This document shows, one piece after another, positions 44,539-52,502 of a stretch of DNA of 64,000 bases (position 1 is its first letter; the number at the start of each line of letters is the position of its first letter). This DNA is from Paenibacillus_AA sp045062745 (GTDB lineage: Bacteria; Bacillota; Bacilli; Paenibacillales; NBRC-103111), in NCBI RefSeq assembly GCF_045062745.1, contig NZ_JBJGED010000002.1, positions 358,930 to 422,929 on the forward strand, read 5' to 3'. Both the position numbers and the translations under genes were made by a program. The notes under the pieces were generated by a model. That model had not been told where the DNA came from, did no database searches, and saw only the letters and a list, made by a program, of their open reading frames with translations.

Positions 44539-45438
44539 ATGAACATCCATAACGATGAAACCAACTCCATCTTTGAGACGACCATCTCCGTACCGGGATT
44601 GAAACAGGCCATCAAGATTCTGCAAATCTCGGACAGTCATCTATGCGAATTAAACGAAGCGGACGAGGACTTGATCCGTACACACATGGAATTGGATATA
44701 TTCCGAGTAAAGGCAAACGTGCGGAATTCCGCTAGGATGTTCGGTTCGACCCTGAAGGCCGCTGAGGTCCGCCAGGCGGATAGCGTTGTTCTCACAGGCG
44801 ATATCATGTCCTTCCCGTCGTCGGCGAATTTCGAGCTTGTCGGGACCGAATTGGAGAAATTGACCGTGCCTTATCTGTATGCGCTAGGCAATCACGACTG
44901 GCAATTTATGCACCTTGAAGACTGGAACGATGATATCCGTGCGCGGTGTTACCCCAAGTTCCATCGGTACACACAAGGCAACCCCGCATTTCAAAACTTG
45001 GTCCTGCATGGTGTCAATTTGATCTCCCTAGATAATAGCAACTACCAGATCACGGAAGAGCAATTGTCCTTCTTCCAAGCTCAAGTGGAACGAAATTTGC
45101 CGGCGTTGTTGTTTATCCACATTCCCCTCTATATTCCTTCACTCGCACCCGATGTGTATCATCGATGGAAGGCTCCCATCATGCTGCACTCGGAAGGGTG
45201 GACTCCGGAACGAATGTCGGCTTGGAAAATCAGAGAGGCTGACCGGGCGACAAAGGAATTTCATCGGCTGGTAACGCAAGGGAAGTCGGACAATTTGATC
45301 GGCATTTTTTGCGGCCATGTGCATTTCCATCATAGAGATATGTACCGGAAAGACCGATACCAGTACGTCGCTCACCCCGGCTATGACGGAGGATACCGGT
45401 GGATTCATTTGACACCCGATGTGCAAAAAAAATCCTGA
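44539..45438 (+). CDS. Calcineurin-like metallophosphoesterase
   Basis: 299 residues from the ATG at 44539 (AAGGGG ten bases before). Metal-binding motifs in order: ILQISDSHL (D-x-H), VVLTGDIMS (GD), ALGNHDW (GNHD), LFIHIPLY (H) and FCGHVHFHH (GHxH). No signal peptide, so probably cytoplasmic. The Class III cyclic-nucleotide phosphodiesterase or phosphatase type fits, but the substrate is unknown. Codon use is more AT-rich than in its neighbours, hinting at separate ancestry. The stop codon lies inside the terminator stem of the convergent histidine kinase gene. Confidence 0.9.
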   Translation: MNIHNDETNSIFETTISVPGLKQAIKILQISDSHLCELNEADEDLIRTHMELDIFRVKANVRNSARMFGSTLKAAEVRQADSVVLTGDIMSFPSSANFELVGTELEKLTVPYLYALGNHDWQFMHLEDWNDDIRARCYPKFHRYTQGNPAFQNLVLHGVNLISLDNSNYQITEEQLSFFQAQVERNLPALLFIHIPLYIPSLAPDVYHRWKAPIMLHSEGWTPERMSAWKIREADRATKEFHRLVTQGKSDNLIGIFCGHVHFHHRDMYRKDRYQYVAHPGYDGGYRWIHLTPDVQKKS

Positions 45439-45459
45439 CCGGCTGGGCCGAATCAGGAT
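45425..45459 (-). terminator. Terminator of the two-component operon
   Basis: On the minus strand ATCCTGA pairs with TCAGGAT (7 bp, with inner GGC/GCC pairing), followed by TTTTTTTT. The T-run and one arm overlap the last codons of the phosphoesterase gene on the other strand. Confidence 0.8.
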
Positions 45460-45489
45460 GGATCTCGCGTATGTATGGTTGCGTCGTGT

Positions 45490-46968
45490 TCAAACCGCCG
45501 GATCGTGAGGCTGCGCCGGCTCCAGACCGCTGGTCATCGTATAGAGCGGGAAGCTGAGACGGAATTGCGTCCCGACGCCCAGCTCGGATTCGACCTCGAT
45601 ATGCCCCCGCATCCCGCTCACGAGGTGCTTCACGATCGTCAGACCGAGCCCCGTCCCGTCAGTACGCTCCCCACGCGATCGATCGGCCTTGAAGAACCGG
45701 TCCCAGATGCGCTGCATCTCGTCGTCCGACATCCCGATACCGGTATCCCGGAGGGTGAACATGAACTGATTCGCGTCGGCATCCAGCTCCACGGTGATCT
45801 CCCCTCCGGCCGGCGTGAACTGGATCGCGTTGTACAGCAAGTTTTGCACGATCTGCGCGTACCGGTCCGGATCGAGCAAACAGACGATCGGCGGGTTGCC
45901 GGGATGCGGCAAGCGGACATGCACGCGGAGTTTCTTGCTCTGGAACGAGGGGAGCAGCCAGTCGAGCACCTCCTCCGTCTTCGCCAGCACATGGATCGGC
46001 TCCGGGTGGAACACGTCGGTCCCGTTCTGGATGCGGGCCAGATCGAGCAGATCGCTCACGAGCCGCTGCAGCCGCTGGACCTCGTAATCGCATATTTTCA
46101 AATAATGCGGATACTTGCCGGCCGGGATGACGCCGTCGTTCATGGCGGCAATGAACCCGCGCAGCGTAGTGAGCGGAGACCGCAGTTCGTGGGAGACGTT
46201 CGCCAGGAAATCTTTGCGCGAATCCTCCCACATCTCGAGCTGATCGACCATCATGTTGAAGCTGCTCGCCAACTGGCCGATCTCGTCGTTCGATACGATC
46301 GGAACGCGCTTGCTGAAATCTCCCTCTGCGATCGCCACGGCGGTTGAATTCATCTGCTGCAGAGGTCGGGCGAGCTTCCGCGACAAGGTGAACAGGATTA
46401 GACCGACGGCGAGCAGCGAGAACATCAGCGGGACGACAATGTTCCAGCGCACCGCACGCACCGCTTCGCTAATATCATCGGCCGGGGTGAGCAGGAACAT
46501 GACGCTGTCTCGGTCATTCAGCATGATCGGCGTATAGTAAATCAGCACGTGCTCCGATGTCGAATCCCCATGCGGAATGAGTGCCGTCGAATAACCCGAT
46601 TTGTTGCGCAGCGCTTCCAGGAACAGCGAATCCATGTTTTTCGGGATAACCAGGCCTTCCCGCTCGAAAGAGCTGTAGAGGACGGTTCCCCTCTGATCGA
46701 CCAGCCACACCTGGCCGTTGAAGCTCCGTCCCAGAATGCGGATGCCGAGCCTCAGCTCGCGGATGGACATGACCCCTTCCTGCAGCGGGGTCAGCAGCTT
46801 GTTCACCTCGCCCGCCCGCTCGAGCAGCAGCGCTTTCTTTTCCTTATAAAACAAATCCGAGAAGTAAAAGTTCCAAAAGACGGCCAGCGCCACGAAAAAC
46901 AAGACGCATGTGGCAAGAAACGACAAAAACAGCTTCAAATAAAGACTGCGCCGCAGACGCTTAAGCAT
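45490..46968 (-). CDS. Sensor histidine kinase (HAMP, HisKA, HATPase)
   Basis: 492 residues. Helix 1 (about 10-34), an extracytoplasmic sensor (about 35-180), helix 2 (about 185-205), HAMP, then the H-box NVSHELRSPLTTLRGF with the phosphorylated His near residue 262. The ATPase N-box VQNLLYNAIQFTP, G1 DTGIGM, F-box WDRFFKADRSRG and G2 GTGLGLTI are intact. Its stimulus is unknown. It overlaps its response regulator gene by eight bases and ends at the terminator at 45425-45459. Confidence 0.94.
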   Translation of the reverse strand: MLKRLRRSLYLKLFLSFLATCVLFFVALAVFWNFYFSDLFYKEKKALLLERAGEVNKLLTPLQEGVMSIRELRLGIRILGRSFNGQVWLVDQRGTVLYSSFEREGLVIPKNMDSLFLEALRNKSGYSTALIPHGDSTSEHVLIYYTPIMLNDRDSVMFLLTPADDISEAVRAVRWNIVVPLMFSLLAVGLILFTLSRKLARPLQQMNSTAVAIAEGDFSKRVPIVSNDEIGQLASSFNMMVDQLEMWEDSRKDFLANVSHELRSPLTTLRGFIAAMNDGVIPAGKYPHYLKICDYEVQRLQRLVSDLLDLARIQNGTDVFHPEPIHVLAKTEEVLDWLLPSFQSKKLRVHVRLPHPGNPPIVCLLDPDRYAQIVQNLLYNAIQFTPAGGEITVELDADANQFMFTLRDTGIGMSDDEMQRIWDRFFKADRSRGERTDGTGLGLTIVKHLVSGMRGHIEVESELGVGTQFRLSFPLYTMTSGLEPAQPHDPAV

Positions 46969-47698
46969 GCCCGTTCACCTCAAACGCGTAGCCGACGCCC
47001 CAGAGCGTCTCGATGCTCCACCCTGGATGGGTGCCCAGTTTTTTGCGCAGATTCTTCACATGCGCATCCACCGTCCGCGTCCCTCCATGGAAATCGAACT
47101 TCCATACATGCATGAGCAAATCTTCGCGCGAGAAGACGCGATTCGGATTCAATACGAGGAAATAAAGCAGCTCGATCTCCTTCGGAGTCAATTCGATCCG
47201 CTGGCCGCCGACCGTCACCTTATAGCTGTGCAGATCGACGGCGAGCCCGCCCACATCGAGCGACTTCGGCTTCGCGAGCGGTTCGCCCGCTCCCCGCTGA
47301 GCGGCGCCCGTACGCCGGAGCACCGCCTTGATCCGCGCGACCAGCTCGTTCGGGTCGAACGGCTTGACGATATAATCGTCGACCCCGAGGTTGAAGCCCC
47401 GCAGCTTGTCCATCGGTTCGCCCTTGGCGGTCAGGAAAATGATCGGCACTTGGCCCGAAGGGCCGTCCATGCCGCGTATGCGCTGGCACAGCTCGAAGCC
47501 GGACCCGTCGGGCAGCATAACATCTAGCAGGAGAAGCGCCGGTGTAACAGAGCCGTTCAAATAAGCGATCGCTTCCGTACAGCTGTGCATGATGCGGACC
47601 TCATAGTTCGCGTGCTCCAGGTAGAGACGGATCACTTCCGTAATATTCGGTTCATCGTCCACTACGACGATCGTGGGAGCATTCGTCCACGCGGTCAA
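46961..47698 (-). CDS. OmpR/PhoB family response regulator
   Basis: 245 residues from a TTG start overlapping the DUF309 stop as TTGA, with GGGGAG seven bases before. Receiver: acidic pair in VVVDDEPN, phospho-acceptor Asp59 in LLLLDVMLPDG, Thr in IFLTAKG and Lys in YIVKPF. The winged-helix output domain has LTPKEIELLYFLVLNP and RTVDAHVKNLRKKLG. It would be phosphorylated by the kinase encoded next. Targets may include the nearby efflux operon, by location only. Confidence 0.95.
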   Translation of the reverse strand: MTAWTNAPTIVVVDDEPNITEVIRLYLEHANYEVRIMHSCTEAIAYLNGSVTPALLLLDVMLPDGSGFELCQRIRGMDGPSGQVPIIFLTAKGEPMDKLRGFNLGVDDYIVKPFDPNELVARIKAVLRRTGAAQRGAGEPLAKPKSLDVGGLAVDLHSYKVTVGGQRIELTPKEIELLYFLVLNPNRVFSREDLLMHVWKFDFHGGTRTVDAHVKNLRKKLGTHPGWSIETLWGVGYAFEVNGHA

Positions 47699-48234
47699 CG
47701 ATCGTCTCCCCTTTGCCGCCGTCTCCGTTCCGCTTCCGTCCGTCTGGCCTCGATGACGTCTGTGCGATCGCGCCGTGTGTGTCTATGTATGAGCTCCGGG
47801 TCTTCGAGTCTGCTCGGCGCCTCCCATGTCATCCCCAGCCGGTCGCACAGTCCGATGCATTGATGCAGAAGGCCGGCATCCGAGATCGGCAAGTTCATGT
47901 CCCGAAACTCGGCTGGAGTACCCGACTCGACCTCATATAGACGAGTTTGCACTCGGCGTATCGTTTCGTCCGCATCCAAGCCTAACTCGGCCAGCGCCTC
48001 CCGTCTTAGATTGCCCAGCGACGCCTGCAGCATTTTCACCGCCCCGCTGCGATTGCCCCTGCGCTCATGATACAACCCGACCGCGATCTGGATCAGTCCG
48101 ACCCAAGTGCGGCTATAGCCGTCCGCCGGCTTGGATTTCCAATATTCCTCCAGCAGCTCGTGACATTCAAACCAATCCCGATCCCCATGAAAATGGGCCA
48201 AATACAGGAGATAAGCTTCCGGATACGTTCTCAC
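47695..48234 (-). CDS. DUF309 domain-containing protein
   Basis: 179 residues, GTG start with GAGGTG upstream. The DUF309 hallmark is present: YLAHFHGDRDWFECHELLEEYWK followed by GLIQIAVGLYHERRGNRSGA (first motif at about residues 12-34). The His/Glu residues of the HE-LLEEYWK motif may bind a metal. Function unknown. The C-terminal 40 residues are rich in Arg/Glu. First gene of an operon with the two-component genes. A TATACT -10 (48275-48280 region) lies upstream, with no good -35. Confidence 0.88.
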   Translation of the reverse strand: MRTYPEAYLLYLAHFHGDRDWFECHELLEEYWKSKPADGYSRTWVGLIQIAVGLYHERRGNRSGAVKMLQASLGNLRREALAELGLDADETIRRVQTRLYEVESGTPAEFRDMNLPISDAGLLHQCIGLCDRLGMTWEAPSRLEDPELIHRHTRRDRTDVIEARRTEAERRRRQRGDDR

Positions 48235-48309
48235 CGTTGCACCTCAATCCAGTCTCAACTCTGCCTCTATAGTAGTATAGCACGGCCGCCTAAAAATCTT
48301 TTAAAAATT

Positions 48310-48335
48310 TGAAACCACGCCCGAGTATAGCCGTA
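48310..48335 (+). promoter_or_regulatory. ECF sigma-type promoter (SigW-like)
   Basis: TGAAAC at 48310-48315, exactly 16 bases, CGTA at 48332-48335: an exact match to the Bacillus SigW-type consensus. The predicted start is about 48342, leaving a leader of about 50 bases with AGGAGGG before the ATG at 48391. Confidence 0.65.
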
Positions 48336-48390
48336 GTAGTATATTGGAACAAATATAAAGTAACTAACCTTACAGGAGGGTATCCAACCC

Positions 48391-48825
48391 ATGAAGAAAT
48401 TAATGCTGATTCTGATGGCTTGTATGGTGGTCGTCTCTTTCAGCGCAGCCAACACCGCTGACGCTGCTCCTAAGCGCGGCAGCTCGTACAAAGCTCCTAG
48501 CAAGTCTTATACGCCTACTTCGCCTGCGAAGGATAGCGGCGTGACGAAGACCGACCCTGCGAAGACCGGTACGAATGCGGGCACTACGACGACGAAGCCC
48601 GGCTTTTTCGGCGGCGGCGGCGGATTCATGAAAGGCATGATGCTTGGCGGTCTCGCCGGTTTGATGTTCGGCGGATTGTTCGGCGGCATGGGCATGTTCG
48701 GGAACATTCTCGGTTTCCTCGTGAATGCGCTAGCCATCGTGGTTCTGATTATGATCGTAGCCCGAATTTTCGCCTACTTCCGGGATCGGAAGCACACTCC
48801 GCCTAAGAAGAGGTTCCAAGAATGA
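48391..48825 (+). CDS. Exported Gly-rich membrane protein of unknown function
   Basis: 144 residues. A signal peptide ends near ADAA (about residue 26). A Lys/Ser/Thr/Pro-rich stretch leads to FFGGGGGFMKGMMLGGLAGLM, a Gly/Met-rich hydrophobic hairpin, then a membrane helix (LGFLVNALAIVVLIMIVARI) and a basic end. The arrangement is like the N-terminal half of bacterial Tim44-domain proteins, without the Tim44 domain. Probably sits in the membrane. Overlaps the next gene as ATGA. Its ECF-type promoter suggests induction by envelope stress. Confidence 0.82.
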   Translation: MKKLMLILMACMVVVSFSAANTADAAPKRGSSYKAPSKSYTPTSPAKDSGVTKTDPAKTGTNAGTTTTKPGFFGGGGGFMKGMMLGGLAGLMFGGLFGGMGMFGNILGFLVNALAIVVLIMIVARIFAYFRDRKHTPPKKRFQE

Positions 48826-49103
48826 GACTGAGCGAACAGGAGCTCGTGAATGCGATCTGCCTGTCCGTCGCGGAACGCAAGCAGATCAGTCCGTCCCAAG
48901 TGAACGTCGAGCTGATGTGGGACGAAGATCTCGGCTATTCCGCAGAAGTTCATGCGGAAGGTCGGAGTCAAATTCTAATCGAGGCGAACATGCTGGAGGC
49001 GATCGAGCGCTACGTGCTCAAGCAGTATGACCGGCGCATCTATCGCAGCCAGATCCAACTCGACATCGAAGATGAGATGTACGCCGACATTCTCGAAGCT
49101 TAA
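48822..49103 (+). CDS. DUF2653 (YxcD-like) protein
   Basis: 93 residues. The sequence LSEQELVNAICLSVAERKQI with VELMWDEDLGYSAEV (positions 3-22 and 29-43) matches the YxcD/DUF2653 family of Bacillales. Small, acidic, cytoplasmic, function unknown. Translationally coupled to the exported membrane protein gene through an ATGA overlap, so the two probably act together. Followed 20 bases later by a strong terminator. Confidence 0.85.
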   Translation: MRLSEQELVNAICLSVAERKQISPSQVNVELMWDEDLGYSAEVHAEGRSQILIEANMLEAIERYVLKQYDRRIYRSQIQLDIEDEMYADILEA

Positions 49104-49120
49104 CTTGATCCGATATACAC

Positions 49121-49152
49121 GAGGGCACTCCCACCGGGAGTGCCCTTTGTTG
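49121..49152 (+). terminator. Terminator after the DUF2653 gene
   Basis: GGGCACTCCC-ACC-GGGAGTGCCC (49123-49145), a perfect 10 bp stem with a 3-base loop, then TTTGTT. Confidence 0.9.
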
Positions 49153-49171
49153 CAAGATGTAACAATTTCCA

Positions 49172-49197
49172 TGAAACTATTTCTCTTTCCTAGCGTC
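49172..49197 (+). promoter_or_regulatory. ECF sigma-type promoter (SigM/SigX-like)
   Basis: TGAAAC at 49172-49177, exactly 16 bases, CGTC at 49194-49197. CGTC is the -10 preferred by SigM/SigX-type ECF factors. The start would be near 49204, about 34 bases before the ATG. Confidence 0.55.
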
Positions 49198-49237
49198 AAT
49201 AGAATCGTAGACGTGCTAGAAGAAAGAGGAGTGATCC

Positions 49238-51139
49238 ATGAAGAAGCGCAAGATTCTACTCAGCGTGGCGTTGTCGCTCGCCCTGTTCGCCCCATCCGTC
49301 GTCTCCGCAGCCGACCTGACGAGCAAGTACCGCGTGTATCAGAACGATGTGGCCCTAACGGAGTTCCCTACCGTGCAGCAAGCGATCCAATATGCGCAAT
49401 GGTACAACCACAGCTACGTCGAGGAGATCGGCACCCGCCGCTGGGTTTGGAACAATTTTCCCCGCTATCGAATCTATCAGAATGACATCACCTTGCCGAA
49501 TTGGGAGTTCTCCAACCTGAACGACGCGATCGCCGAAGCGAAGCGCTGGGGCTATGTGAGCATCCGCGATCTTCAGAGCGGCGGTTGGGTATGGAACAAC
49601 TACCCACGGTACAAGCTAGTTCAGGACGAGATCGCGCCGGACAATTGGGAATTCGTCACCTTGCAAGAGGCGATCAATGTCTCTAAGTATTACACCAATG
49701 TCCATGTCATCGACATGACGAATAACCGTTGGATCTGGGACAACATTACCCCGGAGGAGAAGATGAACCGGCGCGCCGGAACCCCGCAATACCAAGTCGT
49801 GCAAGGCACGTATTCCGCCCCGGAGTGGAAATTCGCCTATCTGGAGGATGCGCTGGCCGAGTCGCTCAATTGGGCCGGTTCCCGCGTGGAACGGATCGAC
49901 ACCAAGGCGACGGTGTACAAAAACGCGAAGCCGTATGAAGTATACCAAGACAACAACTTTGTTCAATCGTTCGTCAGCATGGAGGAAGCGATCGCGTTCT
50001 CGCAATGGTATCTACATATCCGGATCAAGTGGAACGGTCGTGAAATCTGGAATAATTTCCCTTTCTATCGCGTTTATCAAGGCAACACCTTCGTCAGCGA
50101 GCATAACACTTTGGGCGATGCGTTGTACTACGCAACCCACTATTCCAACGCCTCGGTCCGCTTGTATGACGGCACCTCCGTGTGGAACAATTATCGGAAG
50201 CTGCTCTTCTGGGCCTGGAACGGCTCCTCCGCGATGGATACGATTCAAAAGCAGGTGCAGAACACGGTCGGTCTCGATGTCGATTCCCCCACGTGGTTCC
50301 AGCTCGATGACGCGGAAGGCAACCTGAAGGACTCCTCCAGCCTAGAAACGTCCAATTGGCTCAAAGCCCGAGGTTATGAGGTTCACCCACTCGTGAGCAA
50401 CCAGTTCGACTCGGCGCTGACGTCGCAATTCCTCAGCAATACCGCCGCTCAGCAGCGATTCGTCGGTGCGCTCGTCGCCCGCTCCGTCCAGCTGGGCGTG
50501 AAAGGCATCAATGTCGACTTCGAGAACGTCGTCGGCAAAGACCGAGCCGCGTTCACGTCCTTTATCGCCATGCTCTCGAGCGCGGCCCATGCGAGCGGCC
50601 TTACTGTGTCGATCGACCTGCCACGAGGCAGCGTGAAATGGAATCACCTGTCCGCCTTCGATCACGCGAAGCTGGCCACGCTGGTAGATTACGTCATCAC
50701 GATGACCTACGACCAATACTATTCCGGCAGCCAATCCCCCGGCTCCGTCTCGGGCCTGCAATGGGCCGAGGAAGGCGTTCAGGAGTTCCTCGGCTACGGC
50801 ATCCCGCGCGATAAGCTGCTACTGGGCATCCCTTATTATGTGCGGGAATGGAAGATGGATGCGAGCGGAGCGATGGTCAGCAACCGGGCGATCTACATGA
50901 AGGAAGTGCCGGCGCTGATTGCCTCCAAGAAAGCGACGACCACGTGGGACAGCCAATTCTCGCAATACCGCGTCGAGTATTCGGAAGACGGTTACCGCTA
51001 CGTGCTCTGGCTGGAGAATGAGGATACGATTAAGGCACGTCTTGCGATAGCGAAGAAATACGACCTGGCCGGCGTCGCTTCCTGGCGGTTGGGCTATGAA
51101 AGCGCTGATCTGTGGAAAACGATGCTGCAGCTCAAATAA
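49238..51139 (+). CDS. Secreted GH18 family glycosidase with six N-terminal repeats
   Basis: 633 residues. Signal peptide (1-25, cleaved after VVSA). Residues 30 to about 305 hold six tandem repeats of about 45 residues, each starting with a Y-x-V/I-x-Q strand (RVYQND, RIYQND, KLVQDE, QVVQGT, EVYQDN, RVYQGN) and ending in W-x-W/I-x-N (VWNNFP, VWNNYP, IWDN, VYKN, IWNNFP, VWNNYR). The catalytic GH18 domain (about 306-633) has GINVDFENV with the acid Glu429 and ITMTYDQYYSG. It resembles YaaH/YdhD spore-cortex and peptidoglycan glycosidases, but has these repeats in place of LysM domains. They may bind wall. ECF-type promoter upstream. Confidence 0.9.
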   Translation: MKKRKILLSVALSLALFAPSVVSAADLTSKYRVYQNDVALTEFPTVQQAIQYAQWYNHSYVEEIGTRRWVWNNFPRYRIYQNDITLPNWEFSNLNDAIAEAKRWGYVSIRDLQSGGWVWNNYPRYKLVQDEIAPDNWEFVTLQEAINVSKYYTNVHVIDMTNNRWIWDNITPEEKMNRRAGTPQYQVVQGTYSAPEWKFAYLEDALAESLNWAGSRVERIDTKATVYKNAKPYEVYQDNNFVQSFVSMEEAIAFSQWYLHIRIKWNGREIWNNFPFYRVYQGNTFVSEHNTLGDALYYATHYSNASVRLYDGTSVWNNYRKLLFWAWNGSSAMDTIQKQVQNTVGLDVDSPTWFQLDDAEGNLKDSSSLETSNWLKARGYEVHPLVSNQFDSALTSQFLSNTAAQQRFVGALVARSVQLGVKGINVDFENVVGKDRAAFTSFIAMLSSAAHASGLTVSIDLPRGSVKWNHLSAFDHAKLATLVDYVITMTYDQYYSGSQSPGSVSGLQWAEEGVQEFLGYGIPRDKLLLGIPYYVREWKMDASGAMVSNRAIYMKEVPALIASKKATTTWDSQFSQYRVEYSEDGYRYVLWLENEDTIKARLAIAKKYDLAGVASWRLGYESADLWKTMLQLK

Positions 51140-51159
51140 CGGGACGGGAGTTCGAAGCC

Positions 51160-52398
51160 ATGAATCGCAGCCGTCTAGGTTTATTAACCGAGCTGTTCTG
51201 GGTGTCTCTCAAGCTCGGCCTGACTTCCTTCGGCGGACCGGCCGCCCATCTCGGATACTTCCGCGATGTATATGTGCGACGTCGCCGATGGCTGGATGAA
51301 CGAGACTATGCGGAGCTCGTCGCCCTGTGCCAGCTGCTGCCGGGCCCGGCGAGCAGTCAAGTCGGGATCGGCATCGGCACGATGCGGGCCGGGTTGTGGG
51401 GCGGCGCCGTCGCCTGGCTCGGCTTCACGCTGCCGTCGGCGGTCGCGCTCACCCTGTTCGCGCTCGTACTCCAGAGCGGCTCCTTAAGCACGAGCGGCGC
51501 GGGCTGGATCCACGGCCTGAAGCTCGTCGCCGTGGCGGTCGTGGCCCATGCCGTGCTGGGGATGGGCCTCAAGCTGGCGGCCGGCCGCTTGCGCGCGACG
51601 GTCGCCGTCGCCGCGGCCGCCGTCAGCGTCCTCTGGGCAACGCCGTACACGCAGGTGCTGCTGCTCGTCGTTGCAGCGCTGGGCGGGCTCTGGTATTCCC
51701 GGCTGATGCCGGCAGGCGGCAGTGACGCCCATGTGGGCTCAGGGGGAAATCCCGTGGCCGACACCGGCTTGAAGGCCGGGCCGTTCGGCTCCTATAGCTA
51801 CAGTCGAACGACGGCATTGGCAGCGCTCGGCTTGTTCTTCGTACTGCTGCTCGGCCTCCCTCTGCTGCGATCGGCGTTTCCTTCAGAAGGGATCGCCCTC
51901 TTCGACAGCTTCTACCGGGCCGGCTCACTCGTCTTCGGAGGAGGGCATGTCGTGCTGCCGCTCCTCGAGGACGAGGTCGTCCGTGGCGGATGGATGAACC
52001 ACGAGCAATTCTTAGCCGGCTACGGCGCGGTTCAGGCGGTGCCGGGCCCTCTGTTCACCTTCTCCGCCTACCTTGGCGCGATCGCGGGCGGTGTATCTGG
52101 AGCCTTAATCGCTACCGTGGCGATATTTCTCCCGGCGTATTTGCTCGTTATCGGGACCCTCCCGTTCTGGAAGCGGCTGCAGTCCACCCGCTCCATGCAA
52201 GGCGCGCTTACTCTTGTGAATGCGGCGGTGGTCGGCCTGCTGCTCGCAGCGCTGTACGATCCGATCTGGACCTCCAGCGTGCAGGCTCCGAAGGACTTCG
52301 CGATTGCGTCGCTCTTATTCGTCGCTATCGCGTATTGGCAAGTGCCCTCGTGGATTCTTGTACTCGCCGGCGCGGCGGTCGGAGCCATTTGGCTGTAA
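51160..52398 (+). CDS. chrA: Chromate transporter, CHR family (long form)
   Basis: 412 residues from the ATG at 51160, with GGGACGGGAG upstream. Two homologous halves, each with the CHR motif: LGLTSFGGPAAHLGYFRDV and LVFGGGHVVLPLLEDEVV, then QLLPGPASSQVGIGIG in the first half and AVQAVPGPLFTFSAYLGA in the second. Long-form CHR proteins export chromate with proton exchange, though many members act on other oxyanions. It starts 20 bases after the GH18 stop with no terminator between, so it is likely co-transcribed with it. Ends at a strong bidirectional terminator. Confidence 0.92.
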   Translation: MNRSRLGLLTELFWVSLKLGLTSFGGPAAHLGYFRDVYVRRRRWLDERDYAELVALCQLLPGPASSQVGIGIGTMRAGLWGGAVAWLGFTLPSAVALTLFALVLQSGSLSTSGAGWIHGLKLVAVAVVAHAVLGMGLKLAAGRLRATVAVAAAAVSVLWATPYTQVLLLVVAALGGLWYSRLMPAGGSDAHVGSGGNPVADTGLKAGPFGSYSYSRTTALAALGLFFVLLLGLPLLRSAFPSEGIALFDSFYRAGSLVFGGGHVVLPLLEDEVVRGGWMNHEQFLAGYGAVQAVPGPLFTFSAYLGAIAGGVSGALIATVAIFLPAYLLVIGTLPFWKRLQSTRSMQGALTLVNAAVVGLLLAALYDPIWTSSVQAPKDFAIASLLFVAIAYWQVPSWILVLAGAAVGAIWL

Positions 52399-52411
52399 CG
52401 AAATCCGCACA

Positions 52412-52458
52412 TAAAACAGCCCGAAACTTGTGACCCCCACAAGATTCGGGCTGCTTTT
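52412..52458 (+). terminator. Bidirectional terminator between chrA and yyaL-like genes
   Basis: AGCCCGAAACTTGTG pairs with CACAAGATTCGGGCT (one mismatch) around a 5-base loop; CTTTT follows on the plus strand and TTTTATG on the minus strand. Confidence 0.9.
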
Positions 52459-52502
52459 GCATACACGGTCGCTGATAGACCACTCTAAGCTCAGGCTACC
52501 GC

